Source: Prevotella sp. MGM1 (GTDB lineage Bacteria; Bacteroidota; Bacteroidia; Bacteroidales; Bacteroidaceae). Taken from it: a stretch of 64,000 nucleotides of DNA. Positions 55,363 to 63,803 of this stretch are shown here, in pieces. The stretch covers positions 1-64,000 of the forward strand of contig NZ_BEWV01000206.1 of assembly GCF_002933775.1 (NCBI RefSeq). Reading direction: 5' to 3'. A model generated the notes under the pieces. The model was not told the DNA's origin, did not search any database, and saw nothing but the letters and a program-made list of their open reading frames with translations. Within the stretch, counting starts at the first letter, position 1. The number at the start of each line of letters is the position of its first letter. Both the position numbers and the translations under genes were made by a program.

Positions 55363-55370
55363 CAAAGATA
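55363..55370 (-). promoter_or_regulatory. Probable -7 element of carB
   Basis: The minus strand reads TATCTTTG (55370-55363), exact TAnnTTTG, giving a leader of ~170 nt. No TTTG box lies 19-20 bases upstream. Confidence 0.5.
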
Positions 55371-55688
55371 CGAATTTTATTTTTTTTCTTTCATAAATGG
55401 TTATGCTTTTTAAATACTTATGTATGCGATTGCTTAAAATTCATATCACCAAGTTTTGTAATCGATAGGATATGAGATTGCATTTTATCACTTTGCAATA
55501 CATGTGTTTTGTTTTGCTTTTTAACAGTACTTTTGTAAATATAATATCATCGATTATACTTCTGTCAATTTATGGATACCAACTATAAAAAGAATAATTA
55601 TCAATGGTTTTTACTATAAAAAAATGGCAGAAGTATATTGTAATATACAGATTTTCCAATTATATCTTATAACAGAAACCGTTATCCT

Positions 55689-55773
55689 GCATTGGGATAC
55701 TCGTTGTCATTCATTCGGTATCTAATTGGCGTCCGTTTAGATACTAAACGCACTGCAATAAGTATCCCAATAC
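55689..55773. repeat. GGGATAC interspersed repeat, copy D
   Basis: It starts GCATTGGGATACTCGTTG and ends GCAATAAGTATCCCAATAC, with GTTTAGATACTAAAC as an inner palindrome. The ends match copy B (minus strand) closely. Confidence 0.7.
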
Positions 55774-55778
55774 AACGC

Positions 55779-55827
55779 AACGAGGCTCCCAATGCAGAGC
55801 AAAGAGAGCCTCGTTTTTTTGATAATT
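55779..55827 (+). terminator. GC-rich hairpin with T tract beside repeat D
   Basis: AACGAGGCTC (55779-55788) pairs with GAGCCTCGTT (55806-55815) and is followed by a T run on the plus strand. No plus-strand gene precedes it. Confidence 0.7.
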
Positions 55828-56198
55828 ATAAAATATAGTTACATACCTATGGGTACCGTGTTATATATAGAATTCATGACATAGTTAGAGCATTCATGTT
55901 CGGACACCATCAGATATAAAGAGCATTGACAATGCTTTTTCTGCAATATCATTTTTTATGGCTGAAAATATGATTTTATCATCACTATATCTGCATGTCG
56001 TTTTGTAAATATTTATCATATTTTTCTTTATTTAAATGTGTATTCCTAAAATCAAAGTTACTACAAAATTTATATAAATGCAAGTTTTATTACGATACAC
56101 TTTGATATACAATCAATGAATTGGAGTACCTTTTACTTTAATATCTTGTTTTTGTTTATATAATTATCGTTGAGAGCATTTCCACAAATAAATAAAAG

Positions 56199-56242
56199 CG
56201 AGCCTAAATGATTTATCGTCTATAAAATATCATTTAGGCTCG
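56199..56242 (-). terminator. Terminator of the fbp operon
   Basis: A 14-bp stem (56199-56212 with 56229-56242) around 16 nt lies 4 bases past the fbp stop; the minus strand then reads CTTTTATTTATT. Confidence 0.85.
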
Positions 56243-56246
56243 TGTA

Positions 56247-58232
56247 TTATCTCTTTTCTTTGATTATTCCGTGCCTGTAGGCATATAACAACTTTTTTAG
56301 ATCGGAAATCTGTGCCCGCAGCTCGGCTCCTTTATCCGTATCGGCCACCAGCATGCGGTGTGCTGACATTTCGACAATCTGTGTCGTACTCTTTATATCC
56401 GTACCTCGTTTTATAGAATCTGCGGCAGATGTAAAAGGCTCGTGCTGTACTAATTGAAAGCCACGGCTGTGATATACCAATGTATATCCGGCTATGCCGG
56501 TCTCTTTATGATATGCTTCACTAAATCCTCCATCAATGACCATGAGCTTTCCATTTGCCTTGATCGGATTTTCGCCTTTCGAGGCATGTACCGGAACATG
56601 TCCGTTGATTATATGACGGTTAGGCCCTTCCACTCCGAATGCATCAAGGATACGGTCGCACACTGTTTCATCATCACGCAACTTAAAATAATTGCCTTTT
56701 TCCTCATGGTATGTCTCTTTATCTTTGAGGAAATAACGCTCGAATGTTGCCATCTTGGACTTATCGAATAGCGGACTGTCTTTACCACACCATAAATACA
56801 GGAAATAATCTATCGCATACTTCCGCACATTTCCATCGGTGTCATTTTCAAAGGCGGCACGTATCATCATTCCTATTTTCTGCATTAGCTCAAGACCGCT
56901 GTATTTCTTACCTGTATACAGTTCAACTTCCCTTAATGTTCCGTCATCATTTAAAGGTACCGAAGCATGAAACAAAAGATTACTGTTATATATGGCATAC
57001 ATACATCCGTGCCCTAACAATATACGTATGTGTTTCCGAAGTTTCTCACTTACGACAAACGAATGACAAAGACGCTGCATAAGCAAAACTTCTTCCTGTG
57101 TCAGTTCATTGGGATTTTCCGGGTTGATTGTTGGAAAATGATTGTTGCACATCTCATATTCCTTCCCGTCTATTTTGCATATACCTCTCTCATAATCGAC
57201 ATGTTCAAACAGGCATCTGTCTTGCATGTTCCATTCCGGTCTGCGCTTGAATATGCCGGCCTCCTCCTTAAACTGAATCACACTTATGGCTTTATGCATC
57301 TTCGCTGTTAGCCTCATTGTCTTTTCATCCATATTACGACCCTTCAACAATTTGGGCATAAACTCGTCACAAGGATCATCACCATAAACATCCATGGCAA
57401 ACGTGGCAAGAGGAACGAGATTTATTCCATACCCCTCCTCAAGGGTAGACAAATTGGCATACCGCAGGGATAAACGGAGCACGTTGCATATACACGCCGG
57501 ATTTCCCGCACAAGCACCCATCCACAGAATATCGTGATTTCCCCACTGTATATCCCAACTGTGATAATGACGCATGGTATCCATTATTATATGAGCACCC
57601 GGACCACGGTCGTAAATATCTCCAAGAATATGTAATTGGTCTATTGCAAGACGTTGTATGACTCCGCATAATGCAATTATGAAATCATCGGCTCTGCCTG
57701 TTGTAACGATTGTATCAACAATGACATTCACATAGGCTGCCTTGTCTGTGTCTCCTGTACTTTCATGAAGCAATTCCTCGATTATATAACTGAAATCTTC
57801 CGGTAGCGATTTTCTTACTTTCGAGCGTGTATATTTACTGCTCACATCAAGGCATATCTTGACAAGGTTATGTATCGTTATGTGATACCAATCGTCTATA
57901 TCCGGCTCTGATGATTTTATCAATTCCAGTTTTTCCTCCGGATAATATATCAAAGTACACAAGTCTTTCTTCTCTATTTCCCGCATATTACCGGCAAACA
58001 ACTCATTTACTTTACGTTTTATGTTGCCGGAAGCGTTTTTAAGCACATGTTGAAAGGCTTCATTCTCTCCATGAATATCCGCAAGGAAATGTTCAGTTCC
58101 TTTTGGAAGATTAGATATAGCTTCAAGATTTATTATTTCTGTACTGGCATCTGCTATTGTTGGAAATGATTGCGACAGCAGACTTAGATAGCGCATATCG
58201 GTGTCCATATCATTATGATTGATTGATGTCAT
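56247..58232 (-). CDS. fbp: Fructose-1,6-bisphosphatase, class III
   Basis: This 661-residue enzyme hydrolyses fructose 1,6-bisphosphate in gluconeogenesis. It belongs to the long calcineurin-like class III: metal motifs are FLADIHGENEAF (about 49-60), LHILGDIYDRGPGAHIIMD (about 194-212), WGNHDILWMGA (about 222-232) and NGHVPVHASKGENP near residue 560. Start overlaps the stop of the upstream glycosyltransferase-like gene by 4 bp, so it is last in the hisIE-lysC-lysA-GT run. The class is common in Bacteroidota and Firmicutes. Confidence 0.95.
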   Translation of the reverse strand: MTSINHNDMDTDMRYLSLLSQSFPTIADASTEIINLEAISNLPKGTEHFLADIHGENEAFQHVLKNASGNIKRKVNELFAGNMREIEKKDLCTLIYYPEEKLELIKSSEPDIDDWYHITIHNLVKICLDVSSKYTRSKVRKSLPEDFSYIIEELLHESTGDTDKAAYVNVIVDTIVTTGRADDFIIALCGVIQRLAIDQLHILGDIYDRGPGAHIIMDTMRHYHSWDIQWGNHDILWMGACAGNPACICNVLRLSLRYANLSTLEEGYGINLVPLATFAMDVYGDDPCDEFMPKLLKGRNMDEKTMRLTAKMHKAISVIQFKEEAGIFKRRPEWNMQDRCLFEHVDYERGICKIDGKEYEMCNNHFPTINPENPNELTQEEVLLMQRLCHSFVVSEKLRKHIRILLGHGCMYAIYNSNLLFHASVPLNDDGTLREVELYTGKKYSGLELMQKIGMMIRAAFENDTDGNVRKYAIDYFLYLWCGKDSPLFDKSKMATFERYFLKDKETYHEEKGNYFKLRDDETVCDRILDAFGVEGPNRHIINGHVPVHASKGENPIKANGKLMVIDGGFSEAYHKETGIAGYTLVYHSRGFQLVQHEPFTSAADSIKRGTDIKSTTQIVEMSAHRMLVADTDKGAELRAQISDLKKLLYAYRHGIIKEKR

Positions 58233-59323
58233 ATTTCCAAATGTTTTGTTATAATTCTCTTTATTTTTCTTGTTGCTCGGTCGTTTATACTTGTCACTGG
58301 CATAAAACCGACATCAAGACAAGTAAAGTCGGCTGCGACCTGCATCAGCCGACCGGCAAACTCTGACAATTCTTCTTCCCTAAGATACCTTTCTATTTTA
58401 TCATCTTGTACTATTGCTGTCCGAAGAAAGGACGATAGTTCCAATACATTGCTTAGTGTCAGTTTTTTATGTGATATTCTCTCGTGTGCAGCTTTAATAA
58501 CTGTCACGAATTCCATATTGGCATCAGAGTTTCTTTTACTTGATAACGGCCTTGATTTATGGTGCTTCTCTGGGAGATAGAATGATACTGATGAAAAATC
58601 AATATCAGGTATTATGAACTGCAAAATAGTGGCACCTTTCATTACTGTACTGAGTATTTCTTCCTGATATGAATATAAAAGTAATCTGAACCAATCATTT
58701 TGACCGATTCCTTTTACTATATTGTATTCTTTATCACTTATCCATTTCTCGTCCAATGCTTGCCCGGCTTTAATCAATACGGAAAGAGCTGTTATTGTTT
58801 TGTCATCCATAAGTTTTAAAACATCACTATTCAGAACCTTATTATATACAGCAAATACCTGACAACCGGCATCTACAGTCGTTATGGTTTCGGTGATAAG
58901 CGGGTTGCGCACAGTCTCTATACGATTATTCCATCCGTAATTCTTAATGCAATTAGCTTCCATACTCCCCATTGCAATTATGGAATAAGCTTTTTTCAAA
59001 ATCTTTCTCTGATAAAGAAACAGTTTTGGATATTTTTCACGCCAATAGTTTTGACGCATTATCCATGGCTCTAACTGTCCATGAGGAGTAAATACATATC
59101 GTATGTTTCGTGCGTCGGCATGTATCAATGCCATGAATGTAGTGAATTCCCAGCACCCATGCAGGTGTATTATATCCGGCTTCCATTGCTTGATACTCTT
59201 CTTGAGTTCCGACAGGTCGGTACTTTTCCTGCTATCCACATATTCGGCCATGACGTTTAATAACATGTCTACATATCTAGCAATCATGTCATCTTTGCCA
59301 GGATAAAAATGCAATATTCTCAT
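58229..59323 (-). CDS. GT-B glycosyltransferase-like protein with atypical C-terminal half
   Basis: The first ~150 of 364 residues look like the acceptor half of a GT4 glycosyltransferase: DIIHLHGCWEF (about 53-63), FTPHGQLEPWIM (about 82-93), KLFLYQRKILKKAYSIIAMGSMEANCIKNYGW and IETVRNPL. The rest should be the nucleotide-sugar domain with an E-x7-E motif, but it reads instead as a mostly helical region (about 150-364) without a Rossmann or E-x7-E motif. It may be a shortened enzyme, a regulatory partner of the GT2 encoded just upstream (3-base gap), or a fusion. Activity is uncertain. Confidence 0.6.
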   Translation of the reverse strand: MRILHFYPGKDDMIARYVDMLLNVMAEYVDSRKSTDLSELKKSIKQWKPDIIHLHGCWEFTTFMALIHADARNIRYVFTPHGQLEPWIMRQNYWREKYPKLFLYQRKILKKAYSIIAMGSMEANCIKNYGWNNRIETVRNPLITETITTVDAGCQVFAVYNKVLNSDVLKLMDDKTITALSVLIKAGQALDEKWISDKEYNIVKGIGQNDWFRLLLYSYQEEILSTVMKGATILQFIIPDIDFSSVSFYLPEKHHKSRPLSSKRNSDANMEFVTVIKAAHERISHKKLTLSNVLELSSFLRTAIVQDDKIERYLREEELSEFAGRLMQVAADFTCLDVGFMPVTSINDRATRKIKRIITKHLEI

Positions 59324-59326
59324 TAA

Positions 59327-60469
59327 TTATTTGCGTATAAAATCATTTTTATCGGAAGTTGCATATTTTATCATGAGTTTCATATTACTCCATAATAAAC
59401 CTATTTCCATGACAACAATTTTTGCAGCGGATATACTTTCACCCAAAAAAGCACATGCTCTCTTGGCTATAATGAAGCGCATACAGACTGTTATAAAAAA
59501 ACAGCAGATGGCGGCTATCATAAAAACAATGTCTTCAACAAACACAGAGTAGGCAAGAACTGATATTTGACCAATATAGTTCAAATGCAACACCAGCATA
59601 TCAATGTTAAAACGGGCACGATAGGAGTGGCTTCTATTGAGATGTTTTCTCGTTTCCATATAACAAAGGCGTGTGTTTGTCCATGTCTTCTTAGACGGAG
59701 TATCTTGCAGCATGAAAGAATCTTCTGAAGTGACAACAGCGGTCCGATCCGATTGTGCATATTCATTCACGATGAAGTCATATTCACCACGTAAATATTT
59801 CAAGTTCTTCAAAAAACCGTTTTTCTTCATAAAATCACTCTTGCGTATAGCCAGATTTGCTCCGCAATGCCTGTAAGCCATGCCATTCAATGCCTTGCGG
59901 AATGTGTACCATGAAGAAATCATTCGTTCGAAACGATAAAAAGACTTGGTGTTTTCATCAAACTGAGTATATCCCATGACGATGTTATTCTCATTATTAC
60001 AAAAATGCGAGAATGCTTTCAGCCATTTGTCGCTATACGGACGACAGTCTGCATCAGAAAATATAATCCATTCATTATGTGCGGCTTTAACACCAACAGT
60101 CAAAGCTAATTTCCTGCGACTTAAATACTTACTTGATGTGGGTATGAATGTTGTATATAGATTTTTATATTCCTTTTTCAATAATTTTAAAACATTATTT
60201 GTATCATCAGTCGATGATTCGTCAACCACAATAACCTCATATCCGGGTTCATAAACCTGGGAAAGGAAATATGGCAGATTTTTTTGTAAATCTGACGCAC
60301 TATCATGCGCTGAAATTACAATAGAGAATTTAGGCAATGCCATATCATCATCATTATCAGAAAATATTGAATGCGGCAACCTGCGAAAAAAAACATTACA
60401 TAATGAAGATATAATAGCCATCAATAACAGACCGCTACAGATAGCTATTTGAAGAATATCAATCTCCAT
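59327..60469 (-). CDS. Membrane-bound family 2 glycosyltransferase
   Basis: This 380-residue protein has one N-terminal membrane segment (about 5-25), a GT-A domain with FSIVISAHDSASDL (about 48-61), VIVVDESSTDD (about 78-88), IIFSDADCRP (DxD, about 133-142), and C-terminal membrane helices (about 295-345). It would transfer sugars at the inner membrane, for example for lipopolysaccharide or exopolysaccharide; acceptor and donor are unknown. It lies between lysA (17-base gap) and the GT-B-like gene (3-base gap). Confidence 0.85.
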   Translation of the reverse strand: MEIDILQIAICSGLLLMAIISSLCNVFFRRLPHSIFSDNDDDMALPKFSIVISAHDSASDLQKNLPYFLSQVYEPGYEVIVVDESSTDDTNNVLKLLKKEYKNLYTTFIPTSSKYLSRRKLALTVGVKAAHNEWIIFSDADCRPYSDKWLKAFSHFCNNENNIVMGYTQFDENTKSFYRFERMISSWYTFRKALNGMAYRHCGANLAIRKSDFMKKNGFLKNLKYLRGEYDFIVNEYAQSDRTAVVTSEDSFMLQDTPSKKTWTNTRLCYMETRKHLNRSHSYRARFNIDMLVLHLNYIGQISVLAYSVFVEDIVFMIAAICCFFITVCMRFIIAKRACAFLGESISAAKIVVMEIGLLWSNMKLMIKYATSDKNDFIRK

Positions 60470-60486
60470 GACAATATATATTTTAA

Positions 60487-61650
60487 TTAAAAATCACAAC
60501 TTAAATAGCCTTTTGGAATACTACGGCAATTATACTGTGAGGCCATTATTTCTCCATAAGCCCCAGCAGACTTTATCGCAATTAAATCATTACGCATAGT
60601 TTTATTCAATAATATATCTTTTCCAAAAACATCACTAGACTCACAAATAGGACCGACAACATCATAAAGTTCTTTTGAACCGCCCCCAGATATATTCTCG
60701 ATTTTATGGTATGCATGATATAGCGCCGGCCGAATTAAGTCCGTCATGCCAGCATCAACTATTAAAAATTGCTTGTTCGTACCTTTCTTTATATACAATG
60801 TTTTTGTTATCAATGTTCCACATTGCCCAACAACAGCACGTCCCAATTCAAAATGCACCCTCTTATTTGAACCTATATTCAAATAAGTTGAATATGTATC
60901 AAAATATGCTTTAAAATCTGGTATGCAATTTTCTTCCGGGTTATCATAATCAATGCCAAGACCTCCTCCGACGTTTATGTCAGAAATTATAATTCCGGCT
61001 TTTTCAAAACAACTTATTATTTCATTTATGCGTTCACATAGTGATTTAAAAACAGACATATCCTGTATCTGAGATCCTATATGAAAATGTAATCCAATAA
61101 ATTCAATACAATCCATTTTCATTGCGGATTTCACCACATCATTCATGTCAGTCAAAGATATACCGAATTTATTTTCTGCAAGTCCCGTGGTTATGTTTGC
61201 ATGTGTATGGGCATCAACATCGGGATTTATTCTTAAAGCCACGCGAGCCACAGTGTTTTTTTTATTGGCAAGCATGTTTATCACTTCTAATTCAGCCATA
61301 CTCTCAACATTAAAGCAATAAATACCTTTGTCTAATGCCAAGTTGATTTCCCAATCGCTTTTACCAACTCCGGCAAAAACTATTTTAGACGGCTCAAATC
61401 CTGTCTGACAAGCAATGCTTATTTCCCCTCCACTTACACAGTCTGCCCCCAATCCAGCATTACTGATTATTCTCAGCAATGCTGGATTAGCATTGGCTTT
61501 TATTGCATAGTGAACAATGAAATTATTATGTTTATTTATTTCATCGTTAATAATCCCCAATGTATTTTTCAATAAGTCAACATCATAATAATATAATGGT
61601 GTTTGTAAAGATTGAAACCTATCAATAGGATATGTTTTTCTCATCATCAA
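60487..61650 (-). CDS. lysA: Diaminopimelate decarboxylase
   Basis: This 387-residue fold-III PLP enzyme makes lysine from meso-diaminopimelate. The PLP lysine is in VHYAIKANANP (about 44-54), GLHFHIGSQI (about 193-202) contains the residues that contact substrate, and the phosphate loop is in DINVGGGLGIDY. CESSDVFGKD supplies the active-site Cys from the partner subunit. The first three codons are ATG repeats (MMMRKTYP), so the exact start is uncertain by two codons. lysC precedes it with a 19-base gap, giving the two ends of the lysine pathway in one operon. Confidence 0.95.
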   Translation of the reverse strand: MMMRKTYPIDRFQSLQTPLYYYDVDLLKNTLGIINDEINKHNNFIVHYAIKANANPALLRIISNAGLGADCVSGGEISIACQTGFEPSKIVFAGVGKSDWEINLALDKGIYCFNVESMAELEVINMLANKKNTVARVALRINPDVDAHTHANITTGLAENKFGISLTDMNDVVKSAMKMDCIEFIGLHFHIGSQIQDMSVFKSLCERINEIISCFEKAGIIISDINVGGGLGIDYDNPEENCIPDFKAYFDTYSTYLNIGSNKRVHFELGRAVVGQCGTLITKTLYIKKGTNKQFLIVDAGMTDLIRPALYHAYHKIENISGGGSKELYDVVGPICESSDVFGKDILLNKTMRNDLIAIKSAGAYGEIMASQYNCRSIPKGYLSCDF

Positions 61651-61669
61651 TATATTTGTATGTTATTCC

Positions 61670-63016
61670 TTATTTGCCGAACAATGTCTTACTAAGACTT
61701 TGTAATGCTCGTTTTTTGTCTTCTTCCCTTATTAAAAACGAAATATTGTAATTCGAGCCACCATAAGAAATCATTCTTACCGGAATATTCTTCATTGCTT
61801 CTGCCGCTATGGTCTCAAATCCGACATTGCTCCAATCTAAATCACCAACAACACAGATAATGCACATATTGGTATCGACAGTGACGGTTCCGTATTTTTT
61901 AAGTTCATCAACAATTTCTGTTAGATGAGAAGAATTATCTATACTCATGGACACTCCGACCTCAGATGTACAAACCATGTCTATCGGGGTCTGATAACTC
62001 TCAAATATTTCAAATACCTTACGAAGGAAACCTGTTGCCAATAACATTCTACTGCTTTTTACTTTTATAGCAGTGATATTATCTTTTGCCGCAACAGCTT
62101 TAATCTTACCATATTCAGTCATATTACTTATTGTCGTACCTTCGGCTTCGGGAGCCATGGTATTAAGCAATCGTACAGGTATTCCCGCATATTTTGCTGG
62201 CTGGATACATGTTGGATGCAATATTTTGGCACCAAAATAGGCCAATTCCGCCGCTTCTTCAAAATGGAGTTGGTGAACAGGCTCTGTTCCTTCTACAATT
62301 CGCGGATCATTATTATGCATTCCGTCTATATCTGTCCATATCTGAATTTCATCAGCACAAATGGCTGCTCCGATTAAAGATGCTGTATAATCACTGCCAC
62401 CTCGTTGTAGGTTGTCGATCTCATCATAAGCATTACGGCAAATAAAACCCTGTGTAATATATACCTGCCCATCACATTCTTTTTCCAGAATAATACTTAA
62501 GTTCTTCTTTATATAAGCGAGATCTGGTTCTCCATTTTTATCTGTGCGCATGAAGTCCAATGCAGAAATCAATTTTACATTAAAGCCTTTTTCTTTCATG
62601 TAGTTAGCGACCATATTGGTGCTGATAATCTCTCCTTGGGCAACAATGACCTTTTCTTCAAAACTGGTGAACAATTCTTTTGTAAATGTTCGGATGAAGT
62701 TGAATTCTTCTTTAAGGAAACTTCTGGTTATATCCTGCCATTCTTTTGTTTCATAAAGCTCATTTATATGAGCCATGTATTTATTTTCAAGTTTGTTTAT
62801 TACCTCATTAGCTCCTTCCGGATTTTTCTTATATAAATAATCAGATATCTCAACAAGTGAATTTGTTGTGCCTGACATTGCTGATAAAACGACAAAAACG
62901 GGTTCATTATAAGAAACCACAAGGTTTGTTACTTCCTTCATTCTGCTTGGGCTTCCAACCGATGTTCCCCCAAATTTCATTACTTTCATATCTCTTTTAT
63001 ATTCGTTATTAATCAT
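61670..63016 (-). CDS. lysC: Aspartate kinase
   Basis: This 448-residue monofunctional kinase phosphorylates aspartate, the first step to lysine, threonine and methionine. MKFGGTSVGSPSRM is the ATP/aspartate motif (about 13-26), RGGSDYTASLIGAAI the family signature, and two ACT domains follow (about 305-448) for feedback control. It is not fused to a homoserine dehydrogenase. Start codons at 63016 or at 62989 (MKVMKFGG) are both possible; the latter is closer to the family start. It lies 2 bases after ftsE and 19 before lysA. Confidence 0.93.
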   Translation of the reverse strand: MINNEYKRDMKVMKFGGTSVGSPSRMKEVTNLVVSYNEPVFVVLSAMSGTTNSLVEISDYLYKKNPEGANEVINKLENKYMAHINELYETKEWQDITRSFLKEEFNFIRTFTKELFTSFEEKVIVAQGEIISTNMVANYMKEKGFNVKLISALDFMRTDKNGEPDLAYIKKNLSIILEKECDGQVYITQGFICRNAYDEIDNLQRGGSDYTASLIGAAICADEIQIWTDIDGMHNNDPRIVEGTEPVHQLHFEEAAELAYFGAKILHPTCIQPAKYAGIPVRLLNTMAPEAEGTTISNMTEYGKIKAVAAKDNITAIKVKSSRMLLATGFLRKVFEIFESYQTPIDMVCTSEVGVSMSIDNSSHLTEIVDELKKYGTVTVDTNMCIICVVGDLDWSNVGFETIAAEAMKNIPVRMISYGGSNYNISFLIREEDKKRALQSLSKTLFGK

Positions 63017-63018
63017 TA

Positions 63019-63783
63019 TTATATAGATAAATCCTCACGAGTTCCATAATCTCCGATTAAGGAACAAGGGTCGCTCGTATCGTTTTCTTCTATTGCGGAT
63101 ATTTTATTATAATCATTAGTTACTTCTTCCAAAATGCCATCAATACATCGATATACAACCCCAGGATATTTATCCAATAAAGGCATATTATGAGTGCTCA
63201 TAATAACAGATGTCCCTGTTTGGGATATTTGCCGAAGTAACGCTATTATATTTTCTGCTGTGACAGGATCCAAATTGCCGGTTGGCTCATCTGCTATTAT
63301 CAACTTTGGCTTATTCAATATCGCACGCGCAATAGCTATTCGCTGTTGTTCTCCTCCGGAAAGCTCATGTGGAAGTTTATCTGCTTTACCCTGCATTTCC
63401 ACATCAATCAAAACATCCTCTATGCGCTTATTTATTTCTTCTTTATTTTTCCATCCTGTCGCCTTTAATACAAATCTAAGATTTTGATATATGGTCCGAT
63501 CATACAGCAATTGGAAATCTTGGAATATTACTCCCATTTGACGACGCAAGGCTGGTATGTATTTTTGTTTTAACTTACATAAATCATGATTTAAGACTAT
63601 TGCATTTTCAGCTTCATCTATGTTTAACTCAAAATACAAGGATTTTAACAATGAGCTTTTACCGGAACCTACACGTCCTATTATATATATAAATTCACCT
63701 TCATCAACATGAAAGCAAATATTTTTAAGCACAGGAGTTTCCGATTGCTGATATATATTTACATTCTTATAATCTATCAACAT
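63019..63783 (-). CDS. ftsE: ABC ATPase FtsE-like (cell division)
   Basis: This 254-residue ATPase has Walker [10 protein letters not shown] (about 36-44), the Q-loop in [14 protein letters not shown], signature [16 protein letters not shown] (about 142-157), Walker [14 protein letters not shown] and the switch His in MSTHNMPLL. The FtsE/LolD/MacB group fits; FtsE is preferred from the VFQDF and RTIYQN pattern. Residues after ~225 form an acidic tail ending in GTREDLSI. FtsE works with FtsX at the septum to control peptidoglycan hydrolases; ftsX is not next to it here, which limits the confidence. Confidence 0.75.
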   Translation of the reverse strand: MLIDYKNVNIYQQSETPVLKNICFHVDEGEFIYIIGRVGSGKSSLLKSLYFELNIDEAENAIVLNHDLCKLKQKYIPALRRQMGVIFQDFQLLYDRTIYQNLRFVLKATGWKNKEEINKRIEDVLIDVEMQGKADKLPHELSGGEQQRIAIARAILNKPKLIIADEPTGNLDPVTAENIIALLRQISQTGTSVIMSTHNMPLLDKYPGVVYRCIDGILEEVTNDYNKISAIEENDTSDPCSLIGDYGTREDLSI

Positions 63784-63803
63784 ATTGTATCACATTATGT
63801 TAT

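Larger units (their letters stand above)
55190..56246. other. 1.05-kb gap between carB and fbp with leader ORFs and repeat copy D
   Basis: From left to right: carB leader with two mini-ORFs (55214-55270, 55281-55316), carB -7 element (55363-55370), an AT-rich stretch with a possible plus-strand TACTTTTG (55528-55535), repeat copy D (55689-55773), a hairpin with T tract (55779-55827), ~370 AT-rich bases with nothing recognised except TAACTTTG on the minus strand (56060-56053), and the fbp terminator (56199-56242). Confidence 0.6.

Noticed and set aside
14916..55773. Repeat copies A-D as a CRISPR array
   Set aside because: They are dispersed over 40 kb, imperfect, with no regular spacers and no cas genes.
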